Shown: positions 24,286 through 31,971 of the stretch, in pieces
How the letters are laid out: the number at the start of each line of letters is the position of its first letter
Position numbering within the stretch: position 1 is the first letter of the stretch
Assembly: GCA_964447275.1 (NCBI GenBank)
Contig: CAYURI010000007.1
Span: forward strand, 1 to 42,347
Length of the DNA stretch: 42,347 bases
Reading direction: 5' to 3'
From: DAOSVX01 sp964447275
GTDB lineage: Bacteria > Bacillota_I > Bacilli_A > RF39 > UBA660
Translations under genes and position numbers: made by a program
Notes under the pieces: model-generated
Databases searched by the model: none
Seen by the model: only the letters and a program-made list of their open reading frames with translations
What the model was told of the DNA's origin: nothing

Positions 24286-24552
24286 ATGACTAACAAAAAT
24301 TTATTTGCTCTATTATCTAAACCTTGGGCAAATGTTAAAGATATTATGATAATAGCCGATGTTGGAAGAGATAGCGCTATTTCCATAAGGGACACGATAT
24401 CGGAAGAAATTATTGAAAGCGGCAAAAAATTGCCTAAAGCAAAAAGAAAGATAATTCCTATGCAATACCTAATAAAATATATGGAAATGGACCTAGACTA
24501 TATTGCTAAAATGGCAAAATTAGAAAACGAAATAAGAAAGGAAGAAAAATAA
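24286..24552 (+). CDS. DUF3173-like small protein, probable excisionase-type partner
   Basis: An 88-residue protein. WANVKDIMIIADVGRDSAISIRDTISEEI has the look of a winged or simple HTH (ligand-free DNA binder), followed by KLPKAKRKIIPMQYLIKYM. DUF3173-type proteins sit directly before integrases in Bacillota elements and may act as excisionase or integrase regulator. Start ATG 24286 follows GGAGGTGTAAT. Its TAA overlaps the integrase ATG by one base (TAATG), so translation is coupled. Any further upstream start would lie in the promoter. Confidence 0.75.
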   Translation: MTNKNLFALLSKPWANVKDIMIIADVGRDSAISIRDTISEEIIESGKKLPKAKRKIIPMQYLIKYMEMDLDYIAKMAKLENEIRKEEK

Positions 24553-25787
24553 TGGCAACTTATAAAGATTCAAAAAGAAACACATGGTATTTTAGAACTT
24601 ATGTTGAAGATAAATTTGGTAACAGAGTTCAAAAGTGCCGTAGTGGCTTTAAAACGAAAAGTGAGGCTAAAGAAGCAGAATTATTATTTTTAACTAAACA
24701 TGAAAAATTAAACAACGACATAACTTTTCAAGAGCTATACAATGATTTTATTAAAGATAAAAAGCAGAATCTAAAAGCCCAGTCTATTCGTGCTACTATT
24801 AGCAGATATGAAAATCATATACTTCCTTATTTCAAAGATTATAACTTATCTAAAATAACAAGAGGCATTTATATTGATTGGAAGGAGCAAATAATAAACA
24901 AGAAGTTTTCTTATAAATACAACGCCAATCTTCACGGCTCTATGGTAGCAATATTAAACTATGCCGTTAGCTTTTATGATTTAGACAAAAACATCGCCAG
25001 TAAAGTTGGAAATTTTTCAAAAAGAAATTATATGCCAAAAGTTGACTTTTGGACTTATGAAGAATTTAATCAATTTATAAAAATTATAGATGATGAAGTT
25101 TATTCAACATTATATAAAACTTTATATTTTACTGGTATGAGATTAGGCGAATGTTTAGCTCTTACTTGGAATCACATAAAAGATGATTATATAAAGGTAG
25201 AAAGAACTCTTGCTAAAGAAAGAGATTCTAACAACGGATTAATATTCAATGTTCCAAAAACGAAAAGTTCTAAAAGAAATATTCGTTTAGACAATGAAAC
25301 AATTAACCTTTTAAAGAGATTAAAAGAATATTATAAAGCTTATGTTGACTTTAATGATGATTGGTTTGTTTTTGGTGGCTTATCTCCCCTATCTCAAACC
25401 ACTGTTGGTAGAAAAAAAGATGATTATTGTTTAGAAGCCCATGTCAAAAGAATTAAGATTCATGACTTCAGACATAGTCATGCCACCTTATTATTATCTA
25501 GAGGTGTTCCTATTACTGTTATAAGCAAAAGATTAGGACACGCTGACTTATCAATGACACTAAATACTTATTCACACTTAATTCCAGAAGATGAAGATAA
25601 GGCAGTAATTCTATTAAACAATTTAATAGAACAAGAGAATAATAAGAGAATGGAAAATTTAGACATGAAAAAAGCCCCATTGAATAGGACTTTGCTAACA
25701 GAATGGTCGGGAAAACAGGATTTGAACCTGCAACCTCTTGGTCCCAAACCAAGCGCACTACCAAGTTGTGCTATTTCCCGACATTAA
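24552..25787 (+). CDS. int: Tyrosine integrase whose frame runs into tRNA-Pro
   Basis: 411 residues when integrated. It has an N-terminal arm-binding domain (YKDSKRNTWYFRTYVEDKFG), a SAM-like core-binding domain (about 55-165) and a catalytic domain with Arg197 (TGMRLGECLAL), His304 and Arg307 (HDFRHSHATLL), His330 (RLGHADL) and nucleophile Tyr340 (NTYSHL). After residue 384 the frame crosses the attachment core; the last 21 residues are antisense of tRNA-Pro. In the circular form the codon after the core would be followed by TAG, giving 390 residues. It inserts and excises the element at the tRNA-Pro 3' end. It lies on the strand opposite the tRNA. Confidence 0.93.
   Translation: MATYKDSKRNTWYFRTYVEDKFGNRVQKCRSGFKTKSEAKEAELLFLTKHEKLNNDITFQELYNDFIKDKKQNLKAQSIRATISRYENHILPYFKDYNLSKITRGIYIDWKEQIINKKFSYKYNANLHGSMVAILNYAVSFYDLDKNIASKVGNFSKRNYMPKVDFWTYEEFNQFIKIIDDEVYSTLYKTLYFTGMRLGECLALTWNHIKDDYIKVERTLAKERDSNNGLIFNVPKTKSSKRNIRLDNETINLLKRLKEYYKAYVDFNDDWFVFGGLSPLSQTTVGRKKDDYCLEAHVKRIKIHDFRHSHATLLLSRGVPITVISKRLGHADLSMTLNTYSHLIPEDEDKAVILLNNLIEQENNKRMENLDMKKAPLNRTLLTEWSGKQDLNLQPLGPKPSALPSCAISRH
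25633..25651 (+). repeat. Probable right integrase arm sites inside int
   Basis: AAGAGAAT at 25633-25640 and 25644-25651, same orientation and 11-bp spacing as the left-end tandem repeat. They lie 52 bases before the right core, within the integrase coding sequence. Binding is inferred. Confidence 0.42.
25703..25720. repeat. attR core, within the 3' end of tRNA-Pro
   Basis: Identical 18 bases to 18795-18812. It supplies the CCA, discriminator, acceptor 3' strand and part of the T arm of the functional tRNA. Confidence 0.88.
25704..25780 (-). tRNA. tRNA-Pro (TGG)
   Basis: A 77-base tRNA on the minus strand with encoded CCA. The acceptor strands CGGGAAA and TTTCCCG pair fully. The anticodon stem CTTGG/CCAAG holds the loop TTTGGGA, anticodon TGG. 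The T arm reads GCAGGTTCAAATCCTGT. It is the integration target: its last 17 bases form the right attachment core and it overlaps the integrase reading frame in antisense. Confidence 0.96.
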
Positions 25788-25794
25788 ATTAAAT

Positions 25795-25871
25795 TGGTAC
25801 GCCCAGAGGGACTCGAACCCCCAGCCTTTAGGTCCGTAGCCTAACGCTCTATCCAATTGAGCTATGGGCGC
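25795..25871 (-). tRNA. tRNA-Arg (ACG)
   Basis: A 77-base minus-strand tRNA with encoded CCA. Acceptor GCGCCCA pairs with TGGGCGT (one G-T at the end). The anticodon stem TTAGG/CCTAA holds CTACGGA, giving ACG, whose A34 is normally deaminated to inosine to read CGN codons. It lies 14 bases upstream of tRNA-Pro and shares its promoter. Confidence 0.96.
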
Positions 25872-25889
25872 ATTTCAATTCGCACTAAC

Positions 25890-25918
25890 ATTATATATTT
25901 AATTTATTATAAAATCAA
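25890..25918 (-). promoter_or_regulatory. Promoter of the tRNA-Arg/tRNA-Pro operon
   Basis: On the minus strand, TTGATT (25918-25913), 17 bases, TATAAT (25895-25890), 19 bases before the tRNA-Arg 5' end. Confidence 0.7.
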
Positions 25919-25940
25919 CTATTTTATGATTAAAAACAAT

Positions 25941-25968
25941 AAAAAACTCGGTATTCCCGAGTTTTTTT
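25941..25968 (-). terminator. Terminator after the thioredoxin-like gene
   Basis: AAAAAACTCGG and CCGAGTTTTTT form an 11-bp stem just past the stop codon on the minus strand. Near-symmetric, so it also shields the tRNA promoter. Confidence 0.85.
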
Positions 25969-25975
25969 AATTATG

Positions 25976-26527
25976 TTATTTTATCCCGTTTTCATTTAAC
26001 CAAGCAGCAAATGTTGCATAGTCTGAGTATCCTACCCAAACATCAACTATTTTACCATTCTTAGCTAATACAAACATTGGCGTATAGCCATATAAGTATT
26101 CATAAGCACTTTCACCAGTATAATTATGTTCTTTATTAAATGTTTCAGTCATATTATTAATCATAGTTGTCATCTTTGTATAATCCTCACTTGAAGTATC
26201 AACAGCTGTTATATCAACATAATTTGTTGTATAACCAAGGTTGTCTTGAGCTTTTTTCATAGTTGGTAAGAATTGAACACAATATCCACAAGTTGCTCTA
26301 CCTAAATAAATAACTTGAAGATCTGATTTATTAACTGTTTCCATGAATCCAGTTTCATCAATTGCATTAAATGAACTTACATCATAATCATCCGTTGTTT
26401 CTTCTTCTTTTGTATTATCAGTTTTTACTGTTCCATTATCAAATATAACAAAACAAGTATTAACAACTAATAAACCTAACATAATATAAAGTAATAAAAA
26501 TAACTTTTTAATTTCTTTCTTTTCCAT
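25976..26527 (-). CDS. Membrane-anchored thioredoxin-like protein
   Basis: A 183-residue protein: one N-terminal helix (about 8-28), an acidic linker (TKEEETTDDYD) and an extracellular thioredoxin fold. The redox motif is GRATCGYCVQFLP (CGYC) and the cis-Pro loop is GYTPMFVLAKNGK. Such proteins handle disulfide exchange or bacteriocin-accessory-type oxidation outside the membrane. It may serve Cys-rich surface proteins such as the one encoded at 11639-12985; this link is speculative. It is monocistronic, with TATAATC-like upstream sequence. Confidence 0.82.
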   Translation of the reverse strand: MEKKEIKKLFLLLYIMLGLLVVNTCFVIFDNGTVKTDNTKEEETTDDYDVSSFNAIDETGFMETVNKSDLQVIYLGRATCGYCVQFLPTMKKAQDNLGYTTNYVDITAVDTSSEDYTKMTTMINNMTETFNKEHNYTGESAYEYLYGYTPMFVLAKNGKIVDVWVGYSDYATFAAWLNENGIK

Positions 26528-26611
26528 TTGTACCTACTTCCTATATATAGATTATATCATAGTGAATTATTATTTCAATCTTTAAAAGTGAAAAGTATGT
26601 GAAATAATTAC

Positions 26612-27457
26612 TTATTTACCATCAGGATTTTGATATTCTAGTTTTCTTGCTTCTTCATTTTTTCTAGGATTAATAAAATCTAATAAATCTAGCATTTCTT
26701 TATACACAACCTCTTGGCCGCTTAATCCGTTGTTTAGCCCTTTCATAAGGCCAACACAAATCATAAATAAATTATAAACATCTTCTGGTGTAGCACTATC
26801 AAGCCAAGAAAAATCCCAATCACCATTAGCATCTAAATTACCAAAATAATCTTGGTTTTGACTCTTAAAAAAAGTTATTGCTTTAAGAACTGCCGCTTTC
26901 ATCTCTCTTTGATTATACATAATATTTTTTAGTTCAGTGGTGATTGTTTTATTTCTCATAATTTCTAAATACTCTGTTAATGTTAAATCATCTCCAAACA
27001 TAGGATAAAATGACGAAAAATTTGTCTCACAGGCATACTTAAGACTATATGTTTCCATATATTTTATTGTGTCTTCAATGTGAATAACTAAGTGTCTTAA
27101 TCTGCCAAATGATGTACAAAGAAAGGCGAGTTCACCATCTGTAGATGTCGCATTAGTCGGGTATTGCATTTTTTTGGCATATATTTCAGTAGATGTTTTA
27201 TCTTTTAAAGCTTTAACATCTGCCAAGATTTTTCTAAGATAATCAAGGCTTATCTTTTTACCATTATATACCCAGCCTGTATAAACTGGTGTATCATTTC
27301 TTAAAAAATAAGATCTAAAACGAATAATATTACAACTAACATTATTGAAATCAAAGTTTTCTAGTGGCATAGTTTCACCTTGAAACAGCCTTGATCCAAT
27401 TCGGCCAGAATAAAAATCTTCTAAAGCCATTCCGCTTGTTTCTATAAAAGTTCCCAT
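26612..27457 (-). CDS. Hypothetical protein, 281 aa
   Basis: I do not recognise this family. It is soluble and mostly helical. Notable parts are the N-terminal GMALEDFYSGRIGSRLFQGE, a helical bundle (about 60-140) with the phrase SFGRLRHLVIHIEDTIKYME, and GNLDANGDWDFSWLDSATPEDVYNLF, whose DANGDWD run resembles a calcium-type loop but lacks an EF-hand frame. No signal peptide. The upstream spacing to GDPD is 54 bases, with a terminator between them on this strand, so it is probably its own transcript. Confidence 0.65.
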   Translation of the reverse strand: MGTFIETSGMALEDFYSGRIGSRLFQGETMPLENFDFNNVSCNIIRFRSYFLRNDTPVYTGWVYNGKKISLDYLRKILADVKALKDKTSTEIYAKKMQYPTNATSTDGELAFLCTSFGRLRHLVIHIEDTIKYMETYSLKYACETNFSSFYPMFGDDLTLTEYLEIMRNKTITTELKNIMYNQREMKAAVLKAITFFKSQNQDYFGNLDANGDWDFSWLDSATPEDVYNLFMICVGLMKGLNNGLSGQEVVYKEMLDLLDFINPRKNEEARKLEYQNPDGK

Positions 27458-27495
27458 ATTTTCCTCTTTTCTGCCAGTGTATTTTATAATAACTT

Positions 27496-27525
27496 TAAAA
27501 AAATAGCAACATTAATTTGCTATTT
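27496..27525 (-). terminator. Terminator after the GDPD gene
   Basis: AAATAGCAA and TTGCTATTT form a 9-bp stem around a 7-base loop, followed by U's on the minus strand. The GDPD stop lies in the loop. Confidence 0.75.
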
Positions 27526-28402
27526 TATCTTTTTTTAAGTATTCATTTAATATTAAAGGGATATTAGTAATAAAATAAATGTTTTTTGGTAACTGATGAT
27601 ATTTCTTATAATATCTTTTTAATATGAATAAAGTTAACTTATAATGAATGATACTATCAATGGTCCATAAATATAAATCTTTTTTATTATTAATAATGGC
27701 TTTTAAATTCTTTTTATTTAAAACTTCCCACATTAGTGAATAAAAATCATAATTATGCTTATTTATATAATCAGAATTAAACTTTATTGTTCTATGACCT
27801 ATGCCATTATATAAACAGCCTATCTTAACACCAGTTTTATTTTTAATATCAAAGATCTTATCGTAATAATAACCATGAACTAAAATATTTAGTTTATCTT
27901 TATATTTATTAATTAACTTAATCATTTCATTTTTACATTCTTCATTATCTTCTTTTAACTCTAAGATTATTTCGCCTTGATAATTATTTTTTACTAAATA
28001 TTCAAACATATCATAAGCTTTAGGAATAATAGTATCTCTTTGTAATTTTTCTTTTAATACTTTTCTTATTTTTTTGGAATCCGGAAATAAGAAAGATCTC
28101 AATATCATCCCTTTATAGTACCAAATGATATCTTTAACAATGACTTTTTCTAGCTCGTTATAATTTAAATCAGCTATTTTATAATTTTTTTTATCTTTAG
28201 TTATCGTCTTTGTAGATTCATCATGAACTACTACTAAAACTTTATCTTTAGTAAGTCTTAAATCACACTCAAAACCAGATATTACATTTATATCTTCTTT
28301 GGTTACTACTTGTAAGGCTTCATAACTATTATCAATTTGATTATTTAAAGGATTATTAATATCACCTAAATTCATGCGATGAGAAATTAATTTAATTTTC
28401 AT
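27512..28402 (-). CDS. Glycerophosphodiester phosphodiesterase family protein
   Basis: A 296-residue GDPD-fold protein. Catalytic signs are LISHRMN at the start (HR), GFECDLRLTKDKVLVVVHDEST (E-x-D...HD, metal ligands and second His), GEIILELKE and LYLWTIDS near the end. It has an insertion of about 35 residues (DIIWYYKGMILRSFLFPDSKK) between the HD motif and the middle strand, longer than in common GDPDs. It releases glycerol-3-phosphate from glycerophosphodiesters. It follows the deoxyribosyltransferase-like gene by 10 bases. Confidence 0.85.
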   Translation of the reverse strand: MKIKLISHRMNLGDINNPLNNQIDNSYEALQVVTKEDINVISGFECDLRLTKDKVLVVVHDESTKTITKDKKNYKIADLNYNELEKVIVKDIIWYYKGMILRSFLFPDSKKIRKVLKEKLQRDTIIPKAYDMFEYLVKNNYQGEIILELKEDNEECKNEMIKLINKYKDKLNILVHGYYYDKIFDIKNKTGVKIGCLYNGIGHRTIKFNSDYINKHNYDFYSLMWEVLNKKNLKAIINNKKDLYLWTIDSIIHYKLTLFILKRYYKKYHQLPKNIYFITNIPLILNEYLKKDKIAN

Positions 28403-28412
28403 AATTACACCT

Positions 28413-28718
28413 CTATTTTATTAAATCCGTATAATACAAAACTTCTTTATTTAATGATTTTGCATAAAGGATTTCATTATTTGTGGCATTTCCAATATAA
28501 CCATCTACATTTACTACTAATATTGCATCTGATAATTTTATCTTTTCTTTATGCATTTTATCAAACATTAATAGTTCTTCTTCTGTATAAGAATCTTTGT
28601 TTGATCTGGCTGGATAAATGGGAGGTAATACACAATTGCCTTGTAATTCCATTTTTTCACTTATCTCCATCATTTCTTTTTGAAATTTTAAGCTTCCACA
28701 TATAGTTATGATTTTCAT
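28413..28718 (-). CDS. Nucleoside 2-deoxyribosyltransferase-like protein
   Basis: A short 101-residue Rossmann-like protein: ITICGSLKF (nucleotide loop), a central DKMHKEKIKLSDAILVVNVDGYIGNATNNEI where Asp and Asn residues match the deoxyribosyltransferase-like/DUF4406 pattern, and KEVLYYTD. It may act on nucleotide-like ligands. It shares an operon with the GDPD gene. The ribosome site is GAGGTGTAATT. Catalysis is unproven. Confidence 0.75.
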   Translation of the reverse strand: MKIITICGSLKFQKEMMEISEKMELQGNCVLPPIYPARSNKDSYTEEELLMFDKMHKEKIKLSDAILVVNVDGYIGNATNNEILYAKSLNKEVLYYTDLIK

Positions 28719-28744
28719 AATTACACCTCAAAGATATTTTAACA

Positions 28745-28774
28745 TAAAAAAAGATTAATTATTATTAATCTTTT
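28745..28774 (-). terminator. Terminator after tRNA-Thr
   Basis: AAAAGATTAAT and ATTAATCTTTT pair around a 4-base loop, then U's on the minus strand, 11 bases past the tRNA. Confidence 0.7.
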
Positions 28775-28784
28775 AATATTCAAA

Positions 28785-28858
28785 TGGTGCCGCTTGACTG
28801 AATTGAACAGTCCTTTGATGCTTACCATGCATCTGTTTTACCACTGAACTAAAGCGGC
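28785..28858 (-). tRNA. tRNA-Thr (GGT)
   Basis: A 74-base minus-strand tRNA with encoded CCA. Acceptor GCCGCTT pairs with AAGCGGC. The anticodon stem GATGC/GCATC holds ATGGTAA, anticodon GGT. The T arm is GACTGTTCAATTCAGTC. Confidence 0.93.
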
Positions 28859-28941
28859 AAAGTTCGTTATAATTATATCATAGAGATTTAAAATTTCAAT
28901 ATTATTGTGTTATAATAATTATATAGTAGTGAGGTGTATTT

Positions 28942-29895
28942 ATGAAAAAATTAAAGTTAAGAAAAGAAATTAAAAAATGCTTATTTCTAGGAGCTATAGG
29001 TTTAATTGTTTTAATAGTTGGTATTATAATTATTAAAACCATTATTTATCATAAATCTGACACTTATAAACTATTAGAACTTGGTTATAATAAAAAGGAA
29101 GTTTCTTTAATAGAAAAAAATCTAAGTGATACTAAAGTAGATCAATTATTAAATGAAAAATATAATGCTAATATATATAAATTAATGAATGAAAAATATT
29201 ATTTAAATAAAAATCTAGATAGTTATTTAGCTTACTTAGAATTAAGTGCTAATAGTTTATTAAGTGATGTTATTGCGACTGTTAATGTTAAAGCTGATAA
29301 AGCCTGGTATGATAAAGATACAATAAAAGAAACAGATATTTCTAAAGATGAATTAATCTTAATTAATAAATTTTACAAACTAAATGAAGATGTTACTTTT
29401 GATGATTTAAAATCCGTTTCTTTAGCTTATTCTTATAGCGGTAATAAGTTAAGAAAAATAGCGTTAGATAAATTTATTAAAATGTATAATGCCGCAAAAA
29501 ACGAAGGACTATCACTAATTATTACTGGTTCATACAGATCATATGAATACCAAGAAAGTTTATATAATAGTAATCTTAGTTATGGTGGCAAAAAATACGC
29601 GGATAAAGTTGGCGCTAGACCAGGACACTCTGATCATCAAAGCGGATTATCTATTGATATAACAAAATATGGTTCATTATTAAAAGATTTTGAAACCACT
29701 CCTGAATTCACTTGGTTACAAACAAATGCTTATAAATATGGTTTTATATTAAGATATCCTAAAGATAAAAATAATTTAACTGGCTTTGATTATGAGCCAT
29801 GGCATTATCGATATGTAGGTGTTGATGTTGCTACTAAAATATATAATGAAAATATTACTTTTGATGAATATTATGCTTATTATATTGAAAAATAA
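28942..29895 (+). CDS. VanY-type D-alanyl-D-alanine carboxypeptidase
   Basis: A 317-residue M15B peptidase with an N-terminal membrane helix (about 12-32) and an extracellular helical stalk. The catalytic domain has GSYRSYEYQ, RPGHSDHQSGLSIDI (zinc His and Asp), TWLQTNAYKYGFILRYP and EPWHYRYVG (catalytic Glu and zinc His). It trims the terminal D-Ala of peptidoglycan stem peptides, so the cell has or recently had a wall. GAGGTGTATTT precedes the ATG. Monocistronic. Confidence 0.88.
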   Translation: MKKLKLRKEIKKCLFLGAIGLIVLIVGIIIIKTIIYHKSDTYKLLELGYNKKEVSLIEKNLSDTKVDQLLNEKYNANIYKLMNEKYYLNKNLDSYLAYLELSANSLLSDVIATVNVKADKAWYDKDTIKETDISKDELILINKFYKLNEDVTFDDLKSVSLAYSYSGNKLRKIALDKFIKMYNAAKNEGLSLIITGSYRSYEYQESLYNSNLSYGGKKYADKVGARPGHSDHQSGLSIDITKYGSLLKDFETTPEFTWLQTNAYKYGFILRYPKDKNNLTGFDYEPWHYRYVGVDVATKIYNENITFDEYYAYYIEK

Positions 29896-29917
29896 AACTC
29901 TCTAATGAGAGTTTTTT
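29894..29917. terminator. Terminator between VanY-like and dinD genes
   Basis: AAAACTCTC and GAGAGTTTT form a 9-bp stem with loop TAAT, between convergent genes. Confidence 0.85.
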
Positions 29918-30752
29918 AATGCTTATTTTTATTTTCAATTAATAATTTGTTCTGTTCTTTTTCAATTACTTTCAATGATTTATCTGGCAAAGGTAATTCT
30001 TCAGGCAAAGTATTACCAGCATCTTGTATTACTTTCCTGATTGCTTTACCTATTTTATTATGTAGTTTATTAGCTGCTTTTTCAGTCTTTATTTGCTGTT
30101 TCTTTAAAGCGCCATTAGTCTGGGAAATTCTAAATAAATTAGCAATCAATTCATCACTACCCATATTATCTAAAATATCTTCACGATATCTTAGTTTTTT
30201 TCTTTTAAATATTTGATCCGCCGTTTCTTTATAAAGACCTTTATATCCGGCATTATGAAATTTTGCCAAATCTTTAACACCGGATTCCACTGCTGTTCTA
30301 TTTAAAGTCCAATTACCGCTTTTTGTTTGATTTCTAATATAAAACCTTTTATCTGTTTCATCTAATAGACTATATTCTTCATTTGATAGTTCTTGCTTTC
30401 TAGTTTGTATAGCAAAGTATGTTTTACCTAATGCTATTACTTTTTTTGATGCATCTGCATTTAACATAATTAAGTAACAACCATATCTTGAAACTTTATA
30501 ATCATTAACCTGTTTTATGGCGTTTTTAGGCATTTCTATCGTTTTGCTGATGTCAGCAAAATGATCTAATATATTGATATTACTATTAGCACAGTTTTCT
30601 TTAGCTTTATTTATAACTAATTCAAAATTTCGCCACTGATTATATTGCAAAGCCAATTGCAATTCTCTAGCCAACCAGTATTCGTTACCATCTTCATCCA
30701 TATGTTTTATTTGTTCAAAAGTATTGTTTTTAAATTCCTTTATTTTTTCCAT
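29916..30752 (-). CDS. dinD: DNA-damage-inducible protein D homologue
   Basis: A 278-residue protein of the DinD family. The N-terminal BRO-like part has YWLARELQLALQYNQWRNFELVINKA, then ISKTIEMPKNAIKQVNDYKVSRYGCYLIMLNADASKKVIALGKTYFA, a very typical DinD stretch. The C-terminal part (LAKFHNAGYKGLYKETADQI, RKKLRYREDILDNMGSDELIANLFRISQT) is also diagnostic. In E. coli DinD limits RecA filaments. I see no LexA-type box in its upstream region, so SOS control is not supported here. GGTGGGCTT precedes the ATG. Confidence 0.9.
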   Translation of the reverse strand: MEKIKEFKNNTFEQIKHMDEDGNEYWLARELQLALQYNQWRNFELVINKAKENCANSNINILDHFADISKTIEMPKNAIKQVNDYKVSRYGCYLIMLNADASKKVIALGKTYFAIQTRKQELSNEEYSLLDETDKRFYIRNQTKSGNWTLNRTAVESGVKDLAKFHNAGYKGLYKETADQIFKRKKLRYREDILDNMGSDELIANLFRISQTNGALKKQQIKTEKAANKLHNKIGKAIRKVIQDAGNTLPEELPLPDKSLKVIEKEQNKLLIENKNKH

Positions 30753-30800
30753 AAGCCCACCTTAAATAGAGTATATCATTTTGTTTTTGCAAATTCTATT

Positions 30801-30832
30801 AAAAAAACTCACAATTATAGAAAATTATGAGA
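30801..30832 (-). terminator. Terminator after tRNA-Arg (CCT)
   Basis: On the minus strand CTCATAATT pairs with AATTGTGAG (one wobble), then T7. Confidence 0.75.
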
Positions 30833-30846
30833 ATTAATATTTTTTA

Positions 30847-30923
30847 TGGCGTCCTCGATTGGAATCGAACCAACGGCCTACCCCTTAGGAGGGGGTCGCT
30901 CTATCCTACTGAGCTACGAGGAC
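30847..30923 (-). tRNA. tRNA-Arg (CCT)
   Basis: A 77-base minus-strand tRNA with encoded CCA. Acceptor GTCCTCG pairs with CGAGGAC. The anticodon stem ACCCC/GGGGT holds CTCCTAA, anticodon CCT, reading AGG. The T arm is TTGGTTCGATTCCAA. Confidence 0.95.
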
Positions 30924-30993
30924 ACAGATAGATTATACAACAAAAAAACATCATTTTAAACTTTTTATGATAAAATTATCTTAGGTGATAGAT

Positions 30994-31971
30994 ATGTGGA
31001 TAAGTAAATTTAAAAATGCTAACTACAAAGGATTCTTAGAAAAATTAAAAGCAATTGCTAAAAAAGAAAATAAAATATATTTATTTTTAGTAATTGATTA
31101 TATCTTTTTATTAATATTTCGTGGTTTTGCTTTTAATGATTATTTAAATTATGAACTATATAACAAAAGCATTAAAGAAAGAATGACTTATGTATCAGTT
31201 AAAGACCAAGATAAGTTTTATGAGTTGGCCTCCCCTTCAAAATATAAAGAAAGCTTTTCGAATAAAACTAAATTTATGAAATTATTTAAAGATTACGTTA
31301 AAAGAGATTTTATTGATAAGAGTAATGGTATTAATGATTTAATAAAATTTTTAAATAATAATGAAGAAATTATTGTCAAACCCATTGATGGACTTGGTGG
31401 AGCTAATGTAACTAAGTTAAAAAGCAAAAATATTAAAAATATTGATTTATTTTATAATGAAATGGTTAAAAACAATTACTTAGTTGAAGAGTTAGTAAAA
31501 CAACATAAATCGCTTGCTGAGTTTTCACCATCTAGTGTTAATACAATTAGAATTATGACATCTAATATTAATAATAATCCCAAAGTTATATTTGCTACTT
31601 TAAGGGTTGGTAATGGCAAAAACCATGTTGATAATTTTCATCAAGGTGGAATGGCTAGTTTAGTAAATGTTGAGACAGGCATTTTAACTAGTGAAGCGGT
31701 TGATAAAAACTTAAATAGATATAAATATCATCCTCTATCAAAAAAAGCCTTTAAAGGCTATAAAATACCCTATTTTGATGACGCTAAAGAGTTAGTATTA
31801 AAAGCTTCTAAAGTAGTACCAGAAATAAAAGTTGTTGGTTGGGACGTTGCTATTACCCCTGATGGACCAGTTATTATTGAAGGAAACCGAAGAGCCGGCT
31901 TTGATATTGTTCAAGTTGTAAGTGGTGTTGGTAGAAAAGATATTATAAAAAGCATATTAAAAGAACTATAA
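30994..31971 (+). CDS. ATP-grasp protein (sugar-transfer-associated type)
   Basis: A 325-residue ATP-grasp enzyme. IIVKPIDGLGGANVTKL is the ATP-binding loop, YLVEELVKQHKSLAEFSPSSVNTIRIMTS the central region, and VVGWDVAITPDGPVIIEGNRRAGFDI the metal-binding end. These match the ATPgrasp_ST group found with surface polysaccharide genes. It probably ligates an amino acid or similar group to a carrier or sugar. ATG 30994 is chosen because the GTG at 30985 lies inside AGGTG. Its TAA stop (31969-31971) is the target duplicated by the adjacent IS. Confidence 0.8.
   Translation: MWISKFKNANYKGFLEKLKAIAKKENKIYLFLVIDYIFLLIFRGFAFNDYLNYELYNKSIKERMTYVSVKDQDKFYELASPSKYKESFSNKTKFMKLFKDYVKRDFIDKSNGINDLIKFLNNNEEIIVKPIDGLGGANVTKLKSKNIKNIDLFYNEMVKNNYLVEELVKQHKSLAEFSPSSVNTIRIMTSNINNNPKVIFATLRVGNGKNHVDNFHQGGMASLVNVETGILTSEAVDKNLNRYKYHPLSKKAFKGYKIPYFDDAKELVLKASKVVPEIKVVGWDVAITPDGPVIIEGNRRAGFDIVQVVSGVGRKDIIKSILKEL

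Larger units (their letters stand above)
18795..25720. mobile_element. Integrative element at tRNA-Pro with Rep, R-M and TIR modules
   Basis: An 18-bp direct repeat, ATGGTCGGGAAAACAGGA, bounds 6.9 kb. The right copy completes the 3' end of tRNA-Pro; the left copy is a tRNA fragment. Inside, in order: TIR-like protein, membrane protein, two-hairpin intergenic region, Rep with HUH nickase and SF3 helicase, small Cys protein, short RNA candidate, restriction enzyme, C5 methyltransferase, XRE repressor, DUF3173-like protein and tyrosine integrase. No conjugation genes, capsid genes or portal are present. It is best described as a small integrative element that may replicate after excision and be mobilised by helpers. 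It looks intact: none of its genes is visibly broken. Confidence 0.9.

Noticed and set aside
25519..25764. Minus-strand frame across the end of int and tRNA-Pro
   Set aside because: It reads tRNA sequence as protein (VRLVWDQEVAGSNPVFPT), a well-known artefact of translating tRNA genes.
30753..30850. LexA-type SOS box upstream of dinD
   Set aside because: No CGAAC-N4-GTTCG-like palindrome is present between the gene and tRNA-Arg.
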